Positions 8,268 through 18,818 of a DNA stretch of 64,000 nt are shown piece by piece; the first letter of the stretch is position 1, and each line of letters opens with the position of its first letter. Below the pieces are notes generated by a model. The model ran no database searches. It was not told the DNA's origin and saw only the letters and a program-made list of their open reading frames with translations. The stretch is from Pseudomonas brassicacearum (GTDB taxonomy: Bacteria > Pseudomonadota > Gammaproteobacteria > Pseudomonadales > Pseudomonadaceae), in assembly GCF_003732265.1 (NCBI RefSeq), contig NZ_MOBK01000004.1, positions 221,694-285,693 of the forward strand, in the 5' to 3' direction. A program made the translations under genes and the position numbers.

Positions 8268-11039
8268 TCAGTGAGCCTCATCCCAGTTATTCCCGACCCC
8301 GACTTCCACCAGAAGCGGCACGTCCAGCTTCGCCGCATCGCTCATGTGGATACGAATTTCCTCGCGAACCTGATCGACCAGATCCTCACGCACTTCGAGC
8401 ACCAATTCATCGTGCACCTGCAGGATGACTTTGGCGTCGAGCCCTGACGAGGTCAGCCAGTTATCCACAGCCACCATGGCTTTCTTGATGATGTCCGCCG
8501 CGGTGCCTTGCATCGGGGCGTTGATCGCTGTGCGCTCGGCACCTTTGCGCAGGGCCGGGTTTTTCGCGTTGATTTCCGGCAGGTACAAGCGACGACCGAA
8601 GATCGTTTCAACGAAACCTTGCTCGGCCGCCTGGGCGCGCGTGCGCTCCATGTATTGCAGCACGCCAGGGTAACGGGCGAAATAACGGTCGATGTAGGCC
8701 TGCGACTGTTTACGATCCACGCCAATTTGCTTGGCCAGGCCAAACGCGCTCATGCCGTAGATCAAGCCGAAGTTGATCGCCTTGGCACTGCGGCGCTGAT
8801 CGGTGGTGACATTGGCCAATTCCACGCCGAAAACTTCAGCGGCGGTGGCCTTGTGCACGTCCAGGTCATTGCGGAACGCGTGCAGCAAACCTTCGTCCTT
8901 GGCCAAGTGGGCCATGATCCGCAGTTCAATCTGCGAGTAGTCCGCCGCCAGCAGTTTGTAGCCTGCGGGGGCAACAAATGCCTGACGAATACGGCGGCCT
9001 TCGGCGGTGCGGATCGGAATGTTCTGCAGGTTCGGATCACTGGACGACAAACGCCCGGTCGCCGCAACAGCTTGATGATAGGACGTGTGAATCCGTCCGG
9101 TGCGCGGGTTGATCTGTTCCGGCAGGCGATCGGTGTAGGTGCTTTTCAGCTTGCTCATCGAGCGGTACTGCATCAGCACTTTAGGCAGCGGGAAATCCTG
9201 CTCGGCCAGTTCCGCCAGCACGGCTTCGGCGGTGGAGGCCTGGCCCTTGGCGGTTTTGCTGAGCACCGGCAGACCGAGTTTTTCGTACAGGATCACGCCC
9301 AATTGCTTGGGTGAGCCGAGGTTGAACTCTTCGCCGGCGATGGCGAACGCCTCACGCTCGAGAGCGACCATCTTCTCGCCCAGTTCCACGCTCTGAATGC
9401 CCAGCAGGTTGGCGTCGACCAACGCGCCCTGGCGTTCGATCCGCGCCAGCACCGGCACCAGCGGCATTTCGATTTCGCTCAGGACTTTGCTCAGGCTCGG
9501 GATGGCATTGAGCTTTTCCTGCAGTGTTTGGTGCAGGCGCAGGGTCACGTCAGCGTCTTCGGCGGCGTAAGGCCCGGCCAGTTCCAGAGAGATCTGGTCA
9601 AAGGTCAGCTGCTTGGCGCCTTTGCCGGCGATGTCCTGGAAGCTGGTGGTGGTGTGATTCAGGTACTTGAGCGCCAGGCTGTCCATGTCGTGACGGGTCG
9701 CCGTGGAGTCCAGCACGTAGGATTCGAGCATGGTGTCGAAAGCGATGCCCTGCACGGTGATGCCGCAGCTCTGATCACCGCCGATGGCGCAGTTGGCCAG
9801 GATGTTCATGTCGAACTTGGCGTGCTGGCCAACCTTGAGCTTGTTCGGGTCTTCCAGAATCGGTTTCAGCGCGCGAAGTACAGTGTCACGGTCCAGCTGG
9901 TCCGGCACGCCCATGTAGGAATGGGTCAGCGGGATGTAGGCTGCTTCGTTGGCTTGTACAGCGAAAGACAGGCCGACCAGTTGTGCCTGCTGCGCATCGA
10001 TGCCAGTGGTTTCGGTATCGAAGGCGATCAGCTTGGCGTCGTTGAGTTTCTTCAGCCACAGGTCGAAATCAGCCTGGGTGAGGATCGTCGTGTACTTGAG
10101 TTCAGTCTCGGCGGCAACTTCTTCAGCCACCGGCGCGGTCACTTCCTGCCCGGAACGCTTGGCGTCGCGCTGGTTGTCTTCGAACCAGCTCTTGAACTCC
10201 AGCAGGGTGTACAACTCAGCGAGCTTGTCGTGATCCGGCTTGCCCATTTGCAGGTCATCGAGGCCGATGTCCAGCGGCACGTCGATCTTGATGGTCGCCA
10301 GTTGATAGGAGAGGAACGCCATCTCTTTGTGCTCTTCAAGCTTGGCAGGCAGGGTTTTCGCGCCGCGAATCGGCAGGGTCGGGACGATGTCGAGCTGCGC
10401 ATACAGCTCGGTCAAACCGCCGTTCACGCCTACCAGCAGGCCGGAAGCGGTCTTCGGGCCAATCCCCGGAACGCCCGGGATGTTGTCGGAAGAGTCGCCC
10501 ATGAGGGCCAGATAATCGATGATCTGCTCGGGAGCGACGCCGAATTTCTCCTTCACGCCCTCCACGTCCATGCTGCTACCGGTCATGGTATTGACCAAGG
10601 TAATGTGGCCGTCGACCAGTTGCGCCATGTCCTTGTCGCCGGTGGAGATGATCACCGGGCGATCCGCCGCCGCGCTGCTGCGGGCCAGGGTACCGATCAC
10701 GTCATCGGCCTCGACGCCTTCGACGCACAGCAGCGGGAAGCCCAAAGCGATCACGCTCTGGTGCAGCGGCTCGATCTGCACGCGCATGTCGTCGGGCATG
10801 CTTGGGCGATTGGCCTTGTATTCGGCGTACATGTCATCGCGAAACGTCCCGCCCTTGGCGTCGAACACCACGGCGAACGGACTGTCCGGGTACTGCTTGC
10901 GCAGACTCTTGAGCATGTTCAATACGCCCTTGACCGCACCGGTCGGCAGGCCTTTGGACGTGGTCAGCGGTGGCAGCGCGTGAAAGGCGCGGTACAGGTA
11001 AGAAGAACCGTCCACCAGGACGAGGGGGGCTTGGCTCAT
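8268..11039 (-). CDS. polA: DNA polymerase I
   Basis: A 923-residue replication and repair polymerase. The N-terminal 5'-3' exonuclease carries DGSSYLYRAF and GVEADDVIG. The proofreading domain keeps FDTETTGID, so 3'-5' exonuclease should be active. The polymerase domain has DYSQIELR, the O-helix RSAKAINFGLIYG and VHDEL. The ATG at 11039 (MSQAPLVL) is chosen over an in-frame TTG at 11051 that would leave no space after the AAGG ribosome site. It is divergent from the DUF2782 gene 74 bases away. Confidence 0.97.
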   Translation of the reverse strand: MSQAPLVLVDGSSYLYRAFHALPPLTTSKGLPTGAVKGVLNMLKSLRKQYPDSPFAVVFDAKGGTFRDDMYAEYKANRPSMPDDMRVQIEPLHQSVIALGFPLLCVEGVEADDVIGTLARSSAAADRPVIISTGDKDMAQLVDGHITLVNTMTGSSMDVEGVKEKFGVAPEQIIDYLALMGDSSDNIPGVPGIGPKTASGLLVGVNGGLTELYAQLDIVPTLPIRGAKTLPAKLEEHKEMAFLSYQLATIKIDVPLDIGLDDLQMGKPDHDKLAELYTLLEFKSWFEDNQRDAKRSGQEVTAPVAEEVAAETELKYTTILTQADFDLWLKKLNDAKLIAFDTETTGIDAQQAQLVGLSFAVQANEAAYIPLTHSYMGVPDQLDRDTVLRALKPILEDPNKLKVGQHAKFDMNILANCAIGGDQSCGITVQGIAFDTMLESYVLDSTATRHDMDSLALKYLNHTTTSFQDIAGKGAKQLTFDQISLELAGPYAAEDADVTLRLHQTLQEKLNAIPSLSKVLSEIEMPLVPVLARIERQGALVDANLLGIQSVELGEKMVALEREAFAIAGEEFNLGSPKQLGVILYEKLGLPVLSKTAKGQASTAEAVLAELAEQDFPLPKVLMQYRSMSKLKSTYTDRLPEQINPRTGRIHTSYHQAVAATGRLSSSDPNLQNIPIRTAEGRRIRQAFVAPAGYKLLAADYSQIELRIMAHLAKDEGLLHAFRNDLDVHKATAAEVFGVELANVTTDQRRSAKAINFGLIYGMSAFGLAKQIGVDRKQSQAYIDRYFARYPGVLQYMERTRAQAAEQGFVETIFGRRLYLPEINAKNPALRKGAERTAINAPMQGTAADIIKKAMVAVDNWLTSSGLDAKVILQVHDELVLEVREDLVDQVREEIRIHMSDAAKLDVPLLVEVGVGNNWDEAH

Positions 11040-11113
11040 GAGCAGGATCAACCTTTTCGGCGGGTCCGGCGCTAGAATAGCGGGACCGTTGACGACAAAG
11101 GGACAAGGTTATC

Positions 11114-11404
11114 ATGCGCACACTAAATCGCCTGTTGCTGGCTGGCTTGTTTGCAACTGTTCCATTGGCCGTCATGGCGGCGGACGATGTTTCGAAACAG
11201 GAACCGGAGGTTACGATCCGCACGGAGGGGGACAAGGTCATTCAGGAGTACCGTCAAAACGGTTTCCTGTATGCGATCAAGGTCACGCCGAAGGGTGCAC
11301 CCCCGTACTTTCTGGTACGCGCAGACGGGACGGACGCAAACTTCATCCGCTCGGATCAGCCGGATATGCTGATTCCGGCGTGGAAAATCTTTGAGTGGAA
11401 GTAG
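11114..11404 (+). CDS. DUF2782 family secreted protein
   Basis: A 96-residue protein with a signal peptide (~1-22, ending VMAA). The mature part matches the DUF2782 pattern: charged strand EPEVTIRTEGDKVIQEYRQNG, a YAIKVTPKGAPPYFL segment and a C-terminal DMLIPAWKIFEW. Function is unknown. The family is conserved next to polA and thrB in Pseudomonas, as here (57 bases before thrB), suggesting a shared transcript. Confidence 0.85.
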   Translation: MRTLNRLLLAGLFATVPLAVMAADDVSKQEPEVTIRTEGDKVIQEYRQNGFLYAIKVTPKGAPPYFLVRADGTDANFIRSDQPDMLIPAWKIFEWK

Positions 11405-11461
11405 TTTCTTAATTTCAATCGGCGTCGGCTCACGAGCGGCGCCCGTACTGGCAGTTTAAAC

Positions 11462-12412
11462 ATGTCTGTGTTCACCCCCCTGGCTCGGCCCGAGCTGGAA
11501 GCTTTTCTCGCCCCTTATGGCCTCGGCCGCCTGCTTGATTTCCAGGGGATTGCTGCCGGTAGCGAAAACACCAATTTCTTTATCAGCCTGGAGCAGGGCG
11601 AATTCGTCCTGACCCTGGTCGAGCGCGGCCCGGTGGATGAAATGCCGTTCTTCATTGAGCTGCTCGACGTCCTGCACGAGGCCGATTTGCCGGTGCCATA
11701 CGCCCTGCGCACCACCGATGGCGTTGCCCTGCGCGAACTGGCCGGCAAGCCGGCGCTGCTGCAACCGCGACTGGCCGGCAAGCACATCAAACAGGCCAAC
11801 GCGCAGCATTGCGCACAGGTCGGCGAGTTGCTGGCGCACCTGCACTTGGCGACCCAGGCCAACATGATCAAGCGCAAAACCGACCGGGGTCTGGACTGGA
11901 TGCTGGAGGAGGGCACGCAGTTTCTTTCCCACCTGAACGCCGAACAAAGCGATCTGCTGAAACGGGCGCTGGATGAAATTGCCGAGCAGAAGGCAAAAAT
12001 CCTCGCGCTGCCGCGGGCCAATATCCATGCCGACCTGTTCCGCGACAACGCGATGTTCGAAGGTACGCACCTGACCGGGTTGATCGACTTCTACAACGCT
12101 TGCTCGGGGCCGATGCTCTACGACGTGGCGATTGCCTTGAACGACTGGTGTTCGGACGACGACGGCTTGATCGACGGGCCGCGGGCGCGGGCGTTGCTGG
12201 GGGCTTATGCGGCGTTGCGTCCGTTCACGGCGGCTGAAGCCGAGCTGTGGCCGACGATGCTGCGCGTGGCGTGCGTGCGGTTCTGGTTGTCACGATTGAT
12301 CGCGGCGGAATCGTTTGCCGGGCAGGACGTGTTGATTCATGACCCGATGGAGTTTCAGTTGCGGTTGGCGCAGCGGCAGAAGGTCAGCACACCGCTGCCG
12401 TTTGCCCTTTAA
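11462..12412 (+). CDS. thrB: Homoserine kinase (APH-fold ThrB)
   Basis: A 316-residue kinase that phosphorylates homoserine with ATP on the way to threonine. It belongs to the aminoglycoside-phosphotransferase-like form used by pseudomonads rather than the GHMP form of E. coli. Catalytic motifs are the HADLFRDN loop and the following GLIDFYNA segment (metal-binding Asp). The N-terminal AGSENTNFFI segment resembles the nucleotide-binding loop. ATG at 11462. A REP pair follows the stop immediately. Confidence 0.95.
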   Translation: MSVFTPLARPELEAFLAPYGLGRLLDFQGIAAGSENTNFFISLEQGEFVLTLVERGPVDEMPFFIELLDVLHEADLPVPYALRTTDGVALRELAGKPALLQPRLAGKHIKQANAQHCAQVGELLAHLHLATQANMIKRKTDRGLDWMLEEGTQFLSHLNAEQSDLLKRALDEIAEQKAKILALPRANIHADLFRDNAMFEGTHLTGLIDFYNACSGPMLYDVAIALNDWCSDDDGLIDGPRARALLGAYAALRPFTAAEAELWPTMLRVACVRFWLSRLIAAESFAGQDVLIHDPMEFQLRLAQRQKVSTPLPFAL

Positions 12413-12415
12413 AAG

Positions 12416-12510
12416 CTTCGCGAGCAAGCCCGCTCCCACATTTGATCTCCTGTGCACACAAATTCTGTGGCTGGCGCAGTTCCAATGTGGGAGCGGGCTT
12501 GCTCGCGAAT
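12416..12510. repeat. REP pair (inverted) between thrB and znuA
   Basis: Two inverted copies of the Pseudomonas REP core GCGAGCAAGCCCGCTCCCAC at 12416-12443 and 12484-12510, separated by ~40 bases. They lie between two convergent genes, where such elements usually act as 3'-end hairpins. Confidence 0.9.
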
Positions 12511-12532
12511 GGGGGCGACACAAATGTCGGTG

Positions 12533-13462
12533 TTACAACGACTCCAGACACCCGGCCAAATCATTCCCCAGCTTCTCCAGCACCTGCTCATACCCCTGAG
12601 CCGTCGCTGGCGTGTACCCGCCCAACGCATCCAGTTCCGCCAGTTTCACCGGCAAACCCGCAACCAGCGTCTCTGCCAGGCGCGGACGCAACGGCGGTTC
12701 GCTGAACACGCAGGTCTTGCCGACTTCCTGCAACCGCGTGCGCATCGCTGCGACGTGTTGGGCCCCCGGCTGGACTTCGGCGGCGACGCTGAATACGCCC
12801 GTATGCTTCAGGCCGTAAGCGTCTTCAAAGTAGTCGAACGCTTCGTGGAACACGAAGTACGGCTTGCCTGCGATCCCGGCAAGACGTGCCTTCACGCGCA
12901 GGTCCAACGCATCCAGTCGCTCGTCGAATGCCTTGAGATTGCTTTGATAACGCGCGGCATTGGCGGGATCGGCGGCACTCAGGTCAGCGGCCATTTTGCT
13001 GGCGATGACCCGGGCATTAACCGGTGACAACCACAAATGCGCGTCCAGGCTGCCAGGACGGTGATCGTGGTCATGCTCATCGGCTTCTTCCGCATGGGAG
13101 TGACTGTCTTCGGCGAAGCGACGCAATGTCAGTCCCGGCAAATCCTGCACCGCAACGCTCGGCAGCGTACGACCATTCAACACGCGCGGCAGGAAACCTT
13201 CCATGGCCGGCCCGATCCAGTACAGCAGATCGACCGATTGCACCTTCCGTACGTCGGAAGGGCGCAAGGCATAGTTATGCGGCGAAGCTCCCGGCGGCAG
13301 CAACACTTCCGGAATCGCCACGCCGTCCTGCACCGCAGCGGCAATCAACTGCAGGGGCTTGATGGTGGTGAGGACTTTGACCTCGGCGTGCGCCGAACCA
13401 ATCAGCAGAAAACTGGCGACAAATGCGACAAAGATAGAAAAAAGTCGGGACACGATGACCAC
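12533..13462 (-). CDS. znuA: Zinc ABC transporter substrate-binding protein
   Basis: A 309-residue periplasmic cluster A-I binding protein for Zn(II). It has a signal peptide (~1-26, ending SAHA), then VKVLTTIKPL typical of ZnuA. The His/acid-rich loop HSHAEEADEHDHDH at ~120-135 is the flexible zinc-collecting loop. Further ligands are expected at the His of SPHNYAL, DAHLWLSP and VFHEAFDYF. The start is GTG at 13462; a second in-frame GTG lies at 13453. It is divergent from zur with a candidate Zur box between, so repression by Zn-Zur is likely. Confidence 0.95.
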   Translation of the reverse strand: MVIVSRLFSIFVAFVASFLLIGSAHAEVKVLTTIKPLQLIAAAVQDGVAIPEVLLPPGASPHNYALRPSDVRKVQSVDLLYWIGPAMEGFLPRVLNGRTLPSVAVQDLPGLTLRRFAEDSHSHAEEADEHDHDHRPGSLDAHLWLSPVNARVIASKMAADLSAADPANAARYQSNLKAFDERLDALDLRVKARLAGIAGKPYFVFHEAFDYFEDAYGLKHTGVFSVAAEVQPGAQHVAAMRTRLQEVGKTCVFSEPPLRPRLAETLVAGLPVKLAELDALGGYTPATAQGYEQVLEKLGNDLAGCLESL

Positions 13463-13480
13463 TCGAAGAGGCGAGAACGG

Positions 13481-13493
13481 GTAACATAATAAC
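13481..13493. promoter_or_regulatory. Candidate Zur box
   Basis: GTAACATAATAAC (reverse complement GTTATTATGTTAC) is a near-palindromic AT-rich element in the 57-base gap between divergent znuA and zur. It resembles the GTTATA-N-TATAAC Zur operator of Gammaproteobacteria. Position would allow control of both genes. Confidence 0.6.
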
Positions 13494-13519
13494 GTCTCTC
13501 ACAAAACTCGTCGCCGCTC

Positions 13520-14002
13520 ATGCCTAAAACACCGATTGCCAGCCGTCCCCACGACCACTCTCATTGCGTGCATACCGCTCTGTCTGAGGCCGATGTCCTG
13601 TGCGCACGTCAGGGGCTGCGCCTGACCGCTTTGCGTCGGCGGGTGCTGGAACTGGTGTGGCAAAGCCACAAACCGCTGGGCGCCTACGACATTCTTGCGG
13701 TGCTCAGTGAGCAGGATGGCCGCCGCGCCGCGCCGCCAACCGTGTACCGCGCGCTGGATTTCCTCCTGGAAAACGGCCTCGTGCACCGCATCTCCTCGCT
13801 GAACGCCTTCGTCGGCTGCAATCATCCAGGCCATGCCCATCAGGGGCAGTTCCTGATTTGCCGCGAATGCCACGCTGCCATTGAGCTCGAACAGAAATCC
13901 ATCAGCGACGCCATCGTTGGCAGCGCCAAGGATGTGGGATTCATCGTCGAAGGCCAGACCGTCGAAGTGGTCGGTCTCTGCTCGGGCTGCCAGGGGGCTT
14001 GA
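13520..14002 (+). CDS. zur: Zinc uptake regulator Zur (Fur family)
   Basis: A 160-residue repressor of zinc uptake. A winged-helix DNA-binding half ([23 protein letters not shown]) precedes a metal-binding half with His/Cys ligands in [19 protein letters not shown] and a C-terminal LCSGC that complete the structural zinc site. It is called np20 in older P. aeruginosa literature. Its stop overlaps the znuC start (TGATG at 14000-14004), so regulator and transporter subunits are co-translated. Confidence 0.95.
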   Translation: MPKTPIASRPHDHSHCVHTALSEADVLCARQGLRLTALRRRVLELVWQSHKPLGAYDILAVLSEQDGRRAAPPTVYRALDFLLENGLVHRISSLNAFVGCNHPGHAHQGQFLICRECHAAIELEQKSISDAIVGSAKDVGFIVEGQTVEVVGLCSGCQGA

Positions 14003-14778
14003 TGAGCAAAGCGCTGATCCGCCTCGAGCAGGTTGCCGTCACGTTTGCCGGGCAATCCGTGCTGGATAACATCGAACTGAGCGTCGAGCCGGGGCAGATC
14101 GTCACCCTGATCGGCCCTAACGGTGCCGGCAAGACCACGCTGGTGCGCGCGGTGCTTGGGCTGTTGAAACCGGACAGCGGCACGGTTTGGCGCAAGCCGA
14201 AGCTGCGCGTGGGTTACATGCCGCAAAAACTTCACGTCGATCCGACGCTGCCGCTCTCGGTGCTGCGCTTCTTGCGGCTGGTGCCGGGCGTAGACCGTGC
14301 CATGGCGCTGTCCGCGCTCAAGGAAGTCGGCGCCGAACAGGTGATCGACAGCCCGGTGCAAAGTGTCTCCGGCGGTGAAATGCAGCGGGTGCTGCTGGCC
14401 CGGGCGCTGCTGCGCGAGCCGGAACTGCTGGTGCTCGACGAGCCGGTGCAAGGCGTCGACGTCGCCGGCCAGGCCGAGCTCTATAGCCTGATCACACGGC
14501 TGCGCGACCGTCACGGCTGCGGCGTGTTGATGGTGTCCCACGATCTGCACCTGGTGATGAGCACCACTGACCAGGTAGTCTGCCTCAATCGTCACGTCTG
14601 CTGCTCCGGCCATCCAGAGCAAGTCAGCGGCGATCCAGCCTTCGTCGAGCTGTTCGGCAAGAACGCCCAAAGCCTGGCGATTTATCACCACCACCACGAC
14701 CACGCCCATGACCTGCATGGCTCGGTCGTCACGGCGGCGCAACCCCACGTTCACGGAGATAGCTGCAAGCATGGCTGA
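14002..14778 (+). CDS. znuC: Zinc ABC transporter ATP-binding protein
   Basis: A 258-residue ATPase of the ZnuABC importer. Walker A GPNGAGKT, signature VSGGEMQR, Walker B LLVLDEP and the switch His (MVSHDLH) are all present. The C-terminus is His-rich ([10 protein letters not shown]). The ATG at 14002 is chosen over an in-frame TTG one codon earlier because it forms the TGATG overlap with zur. It overlaps znuB by 8 bases. Confidence 0.95.
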   Translation: MSKALIRLEQVAVTFAGQSVLDNIELSVEPGQIVTLIGPNGAGKTTLVRAVLGLLKPDSGTVWRKPKLRVGYMPQKLHVDPTLPLSVLRFLRLVPGVDRAMALSALKEVGAEQVIDSPVQSVSGGEMQRVLLARALLREPELLVLDEPVQGVDVAGQAELYSLITRLRDRHGCGVLMVSHDLHLVMSTTDQVVCLNRHVCCSGHPEQVSGDPAFVELFGKNAQSLAIYHHHHDHAHDLHGSVVTAAQPHVHGDSCKHG

Positions 14779-15559
14779 TTTTCTGCTCTACGCCCTGCTT
14801 GCAGGTTTGGCTTTGGCGCTGGTGGCGGGCCCGCTGGGTTCGTTCGTGGTCTGGCGGCGCATGGCTTATTTCGGCGACACCCTGTCTCACGCAGCCTTGC
14901 TCGGCGTAGCGCTGGGGTTCTTGCTGGACGTCAGCCCGACCGTTGCGGTGACCGTGGGCTGCTTGCTGTTGGCGGTGCTGCTGGTGACCTTGCAGCAACG
15001 CCAACCGCTGGCGTCTGACACCCTTTTGGGAATTCTCGCACCGAGCACGCTCTCTCTGGGCCTGGTGGTACTAAGCTTCATGCACGAAGTGCGGATCGAC
15101 CTGATGGCGTATCTGTTCGGCGACCTGCTGGCGATCAGCCCGACCGATCTGGCCTGGATCCTCGGCGGCAGCGCGGCGGTATTGGCGTTGCTGGTGACGT
15201 TGTGGCGGCCGTTGCTGGCCATCACCGTGCATGAAGAGTTGGCCAAGGTCGAAGGATTGCCGGTGGCGTCGTTGCGCCTCGCGCTGATGCTGCTGATCGC
15301 CGTGGTGATCGCGGTGGCGATGAAAATTGTCGGTGTTTTGCTGATTACGTCGCTCTTGATCATCCCCGCGGCTGCGGCACAACGTCACGCCCGGTCACCG
15401 GAACAGATGGCACTGGGCGCGAGCCTGCTGGGCATGCTCGCGGTCTGTGGCGGGCTGGCACTCTCGTGGTTCAAGGACACACCGGCGGGCCCCTCGATTG
15501 TTGTGACGGCGGCCGCACTGTTTCTGCTGAGTTTTGTCCTGCCCCGTCGAGGGGTGTAG
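14771..15559 (+). CDS. znuB: Zinc ABC transporter permease
   Basis: A 262-residue inner-membrane permease with about eight hydrophobic segments, beginning MADFLLYAL at ATG 14771. The family motif near [16 protein letters not shown] and the [15 protein letters not shown] region are visible. It forms the channel of ZnuABC with ZnuC dimers and receives zinc from ZnuA. The upstream in-frame extension to 14708 lies inside znuC and is rejected. Confidence 0.95.
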   Translation: MADFLLYALLAGLALALVAGPLGSFVVWRRMAYFGDTLSHAALLGVALGFLLDVSPTVAVTVGCLLLAVLLVTLQQRQPLASDTLLGILAPSTLSLGLVVLSFMHEVRIDLMAYLFGDLLAISPTDLAWILGGSAAVLALLVTLWRPLLAITVHEELAKVEGLPVASLRLALMLLIAVVIAVAMKIVGVLLITSLLIIPAAAAQRHARSPEQMALGASLLGMLAVCGGLALSWFKDTPAGPSIVVTAAALFLLSFVLPRRGV

Positions 15560-15596
15560 ACTTGCTCGTTTTTTGCGCAAATAGAGAGTCGCAGGA

Positions 15597-16313
15597 ATGA
15601 AGCCGTTCGCCTCACGTTATCTGCTCCTTGTCGCATTTTCCTTGCTGCTGGGCGCCTGCCAAAGCACGCCACCGGCGGCCACCGAGGCCACGGACGCGCG
15701 AGCTACGGCCATCGCACAGCTGGAACAAAGCCTCGCCAGCAACGAGTTGGCCACCGCCGAAGATCAACTGGCCGCCTTGCAGGCCCAGTCCCCCAACGAT
15801 CAATCCCTTGAGCAATACCAACGGCAACTGGCCGAAGCCTATCTGCGCCGTAGCCAGATCGTGTTGCAAAAAGGTGATGTGAACGCCGCCGCCACCGCGC
15901 TGAGCCGCGCCCGGGTCCTGATGCCCAAAGCCCCGGCGCTGACCGGTGGGGTGAATAACGCCATCGTCACGGCCCGCAAAGCCGAGCTGGATAAAGCCGA
16001 AGCCGATCTGAAAGCTGCCGAAGCCAAACCCCAGGCGAAGGTGATCGATCCCACGGCTGAAAGCACCACGGTTGCGTTGAATCTCAACGATATGGCGAAA
16101 CTTCGTCGCCAACTGGATGCCATCGCCGCCGATGTGGTGAATTATCAGTGCGACGTGAGGATTCAGGCACCACGCACCGATGATTACCCATGGTTGGCTA
16201 CGTTGCTGACCAAGCGGGTGAAGAAACTCGATCCGGACTTCGATCTGAAGCTGGAAAAGCAGATCCTGCGCAACATTCCGGCGCAGATGGTTCTGAGTCC
16301 GCGTAAACCCTAA
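15597..16313 (+). CDS. TPR-like lipoprotein of unknown function
   Basis: A 238-residue protein with lipoprotein signal and lipobox LGAC (Cys20). The mature part is Ala/Gln/Glu-rich and helical, with repeats resembling tetratricopeptide helices (about 40-140) and a short C-terminal domain containing one Cys. It follows znuB by 37 bases on the same strand and precedes a REP pair. A homologue is conserved between znuB and metN in P. aeruginosa (PA5502). Role unknown; an envelope scaffold is a guess. Confidence 0.75.
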   Translation: MKPFASRYLLLVAFSLLLGACQSTPPAATEATDARATAIAQLEQSLASNELATAEDQLAALQAQSPNDQSLEQYQRQLAEAYLRRSQIVLQKGDVNAAATALSRARVLMPKAPALTGGVNNAIVTARKAELDKAEADLKAAEAKPQAKVIDPTAESTTVALNLNDMAKLRRQLDAIAADVVNYQCDVRIQAPRTDDYPWLATLLTKRVKKLDPDFDLKLEKQILRNIPAQMVLSPRKP

Positions 16314-16316
16314 AAG

Positions 16317-16391
16317 CTTCGCGAGCAGGCTCGCTCCCACAGGGTTATGTGATCGACACAAATCCCATGTGGGAGCGAGCCTGCTCGCGAT
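16317..16391. repeat. REP pair (inverted) before katE
   Basis: Inverted copies of GCGAGCAGGCTCGCTCCCAC at 16317-16342 and 16365-16391, between two convergent genes. Confidence 0.9.
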
Positions 16392-16416
16392 AGCGTCCTA
16401 ACTATCCAAACAGATC

Positions 16417-18555
16417 CTAAGCCGGAATCGCTTTAGCCTTAGTCTCCCGATCCCAAACCCGATGCTGTCCGATCGCCGCAAAAAACGGCTTGATCAACTT
16501 CGCATCCGCCCCGACGATCAACCCCGCATCAACCTCCAGCTTCAACACGTCCAGCAACTGCTTCGCCTCGCCATGCAGGGCAATCGCCTTCAAGTGCTTG
16601 TACGCCTCCAGCAGGTAATGCAACGCCACGCCATCACCGCTCAACGCCTTGATCGACGCCGCGCCACCCGGCACAAACACCGCATCGAACGCCACGGAAG
16701 GCAAGCCTTCCATCGACGCATCCACGGGCAACATTTTGCCATCGGCGGTTTTCACCGGTGCCGAGGTCGGCCCCAGCAATTTGGCGTGCGCGCCTTCGGC
16801 CTGCAGCGCCTTTTTCATCGCATCAATCGCTGCACCATCGACACCGTTGGCCGCAAGAATCGCCACTTTTCGGGTTTTGATGTTGCCCGGCAGCAAATTG
16901 GCCTGACTCAGAGCCGGCGAACGGTCAAGGGATGTTTTTGGCACCTCGACCGTCCCGGCTTTCGGCGCTGGCAAACCAAGGTTGGCGGCCACGCGTTTGG
17001 CCAGTTCCATATCGATGTTGGCGAGGATCTCGTTCACCTCGCGCGCCCGAATGCTCTCGCGTTCAACTTTGCCGAGTTCGAAGCTATACGCCGAGATGAT
17101 GTGCTCCTGCTCGTGCTTGCTCATGCTGTGGAAGAACAGCCGCGCCTGGGAGAAGTGGTCGCTGAACGACTCGCTGCGCTGCCGGATCTTGTTGGCGTCG
17201 ATGCGCTCCGGATAACTCTCGAAGCCACCGTCCTGCGAGGCGGGCGGCGTTTCTTTCGGCCAGCCGCCGTCAATGGAGTTCGGCTCGTACGCTGCGCGCC
17301 CCTTGTCGATGGTGGTGCGGTGCATCGCATCGCGCTGACCGTTATGGAACGGCGCCACCGGCCGGTTGATCGGGAGCTCATGAAAGTTCGGCCCGCCAAG
17401 TCGGCTGATCTGCGTATCGGTGTAGGAAAACAGCCGACCTTGCAGCAACGGATCGTTGGAGAAATCGATCCCCGGTACGATATGGCCCGGGCAGAACGCG
17501 ACCTGTTCGGTTTCGGCGAAAAAGTTGTCCGGGTTGCGGTTGAGCACCATTTTGCCCAGCGGCGTGATGGGGACGGTTTCTTCTGGAATCAGCTTGGTGG
17601 GATCGAGGATGTCGAAGTCGAAATCGTGCTCGTTTTCTTCTTCAATGACCTGCACGCCCAGTTCCCACTCGGGGTAGTCGCCCATCTCGATGGCTTCCCA
17701 AAGGTCGCGACGGTGGAAGTCGGTGTCTTTGCCGGCCAGCTTCTGCGCCTCATCCCACACCAGCGAACACGTGCCGGCAGTGGGGCGCCAGTGGAATTTG
17801 ACGAAGCGCGATTTGCCTTCGGCGTTGATCAGCCGAAACGTGTGCACACCGAAGCCCTGCATGCTGCGCAGGCTTTTCGGGATCGCCCGGTCGGACATGG
17901 CCCAGATCACCATGTGCGCCGATTCCGGCACCAAAGAGACGAAGTCCCAGAACGTGTCGTGAGCCGAACCGCCGGTAGGGATCTCGTTATGCGGCTCCGG
18001 TTTCACCGCGTGTACGAAGTCCGGAAACTTGATCGCGTCCTGAATGAAGAACACCGGCATGTTGTTGCCCACCAGGTCGAAGTTGCCTTCGTCGGTGAAG
18101 AACTTCACGGCGAAACCTCGTACGTCCCGCACCGTATCGCCTGACCCGCGCGGGCCCTGAACCGTGGAAAAACGCGTAAACACTGGCGTCTTCTTGCCCG
18201 GATCCTGCAGGAAACCGGCCTTGGTCAGCACGGAATGGTTTTCGTACGTCTGGAAGTAACCATGCGCGCCGGTCCCGCGGGCATGGACAATGCGTTCCGG
18301 AATGCGCTCATGGTCAAAGTGCGTGATTTTCTCACGCATGATGAAGTCTTCCAGCAGCGAAGGCCCGCGGGCGCCCACTTTCAGGGTGTTCTGATTGTCC
18401 GAAACCTTCACGCCCTGGTTGGTGCGCAGGGCCTGTTCGGTGGCGTCGGAGCGAAATTTCTCCAGGCTGTCGAGCTTGGTATTGGTGTTGCCGCGGTCCA
18501 GGGTGTCGGTACCGGCCAATGCGCTTTTGCCGGGGGCAGGCTTCTTGTTACTCAT
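16417..18555 (-). CDS. katE: Catalase HPII, large-subunit clade 2
   Basis: A 712-residue monofunctional heme catalase that dismutates hydrogen peroxide. The catalytic His is in [14 protein letters not shown], the Asn in [10 protein letters not shown], and the proximal Tyr in [13 protein letters not shown]. After residue ~560 a C-terminal flavodoxin/DJ-1-like domain follows ([24 protein letters not shown]), typical of the ~80 kDa clade. The N-terminal extension is long and polar. The ATG at 18555 has GAGGAG nine bases upstream. It is commonly RpoS-controlled, though no clear promoter was read here. Confidence 0.96.
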   Translation of the reverse strand: MSNKKPAPGKSALAGTDTLDRGNTNTKLDSLEKFRSDATEQALRTNQGVKVSDNQNTLKVGARGPSLLEDFIMREKITHFDHERIPERIVHARGTGAHGYFQTYENHSVLTKAGFLQDPGKKTPVFTRFSTVQGPRGSGDTVRDVRGFAVKFFTDEGNFDLVGNNMPVFFIQDAIKFPDFVHAVKPEPHNEIPTGGSAHDTFWDFVSLVPESAHMVIWAMSDRAIPKSLRSMQGFGVHTFRLINAEGKSRFVKFHWRPTAGTCSLVWDEAQKLAGKDTDFHRRDLWEAIEMGDYPEWELGVQVIEEENEHDFDFDILDPTKLIPEETVPITPLGKMVLNRNPDNFFAETEQVAFCPGHIVPGIDFSNDPLLQGRLFSYTDTQISRLGGPNFHELPINRPVAPFHNGQRDAMHRTTIDKGRAAYEPNSIDGGWPKETPPASQDGGFESYPERIDANKIRQRSESFSDHFSQARLFFHSMSKHEQEHIISAYSFELGKVERESIRAREVNEILANIDMELAKRVAANLGLPAPKAGTVEVPKTSLDRSPALSQANLLPGNIKTRKVAILAANGVDGAAIDAMKKALQAEGAHAKLLGPTSAPVKTADGKMLPVDASMEGLPSVAFDAVFVPGGAASIKALSGDGVALHYLLEAYKHLKAIALHGEAKQLLDVLKLEVDAGLIVGADAKLIKPFFAAIGQHRVWDRETKAKAIPA

Positions 18556-18818
18556 CGGTCTAAACTCCTCGTTGCGATTCCCGCCTTAGCCAGGATTCTT
18601 GTGCAGTCCCCAGGCACGGCACCGGGGGCGTTTTCGAGTTGCCTTATTAGTGACTGATGGGGTTTTTAGCCGTTCCTTTTTTATGACCTTTGATCGCGTT
18701 ATTGCCAAATCGAAGGTTGAATGCGGAATAAATGCTAATAACCTCTATACGGACAGGCTAAAATGCGCGCCCGGCTAACCGCTGATCCTTTTCTAACGCG
18801 CCCCACAAGGTTCGCTAC

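Noticed and set aside
16462..18144. 560-codon plus-strand open frame opposite katE
   Set aside because: Antisense shadow of a clear catalase; no ribosome site and no recognisable motif.
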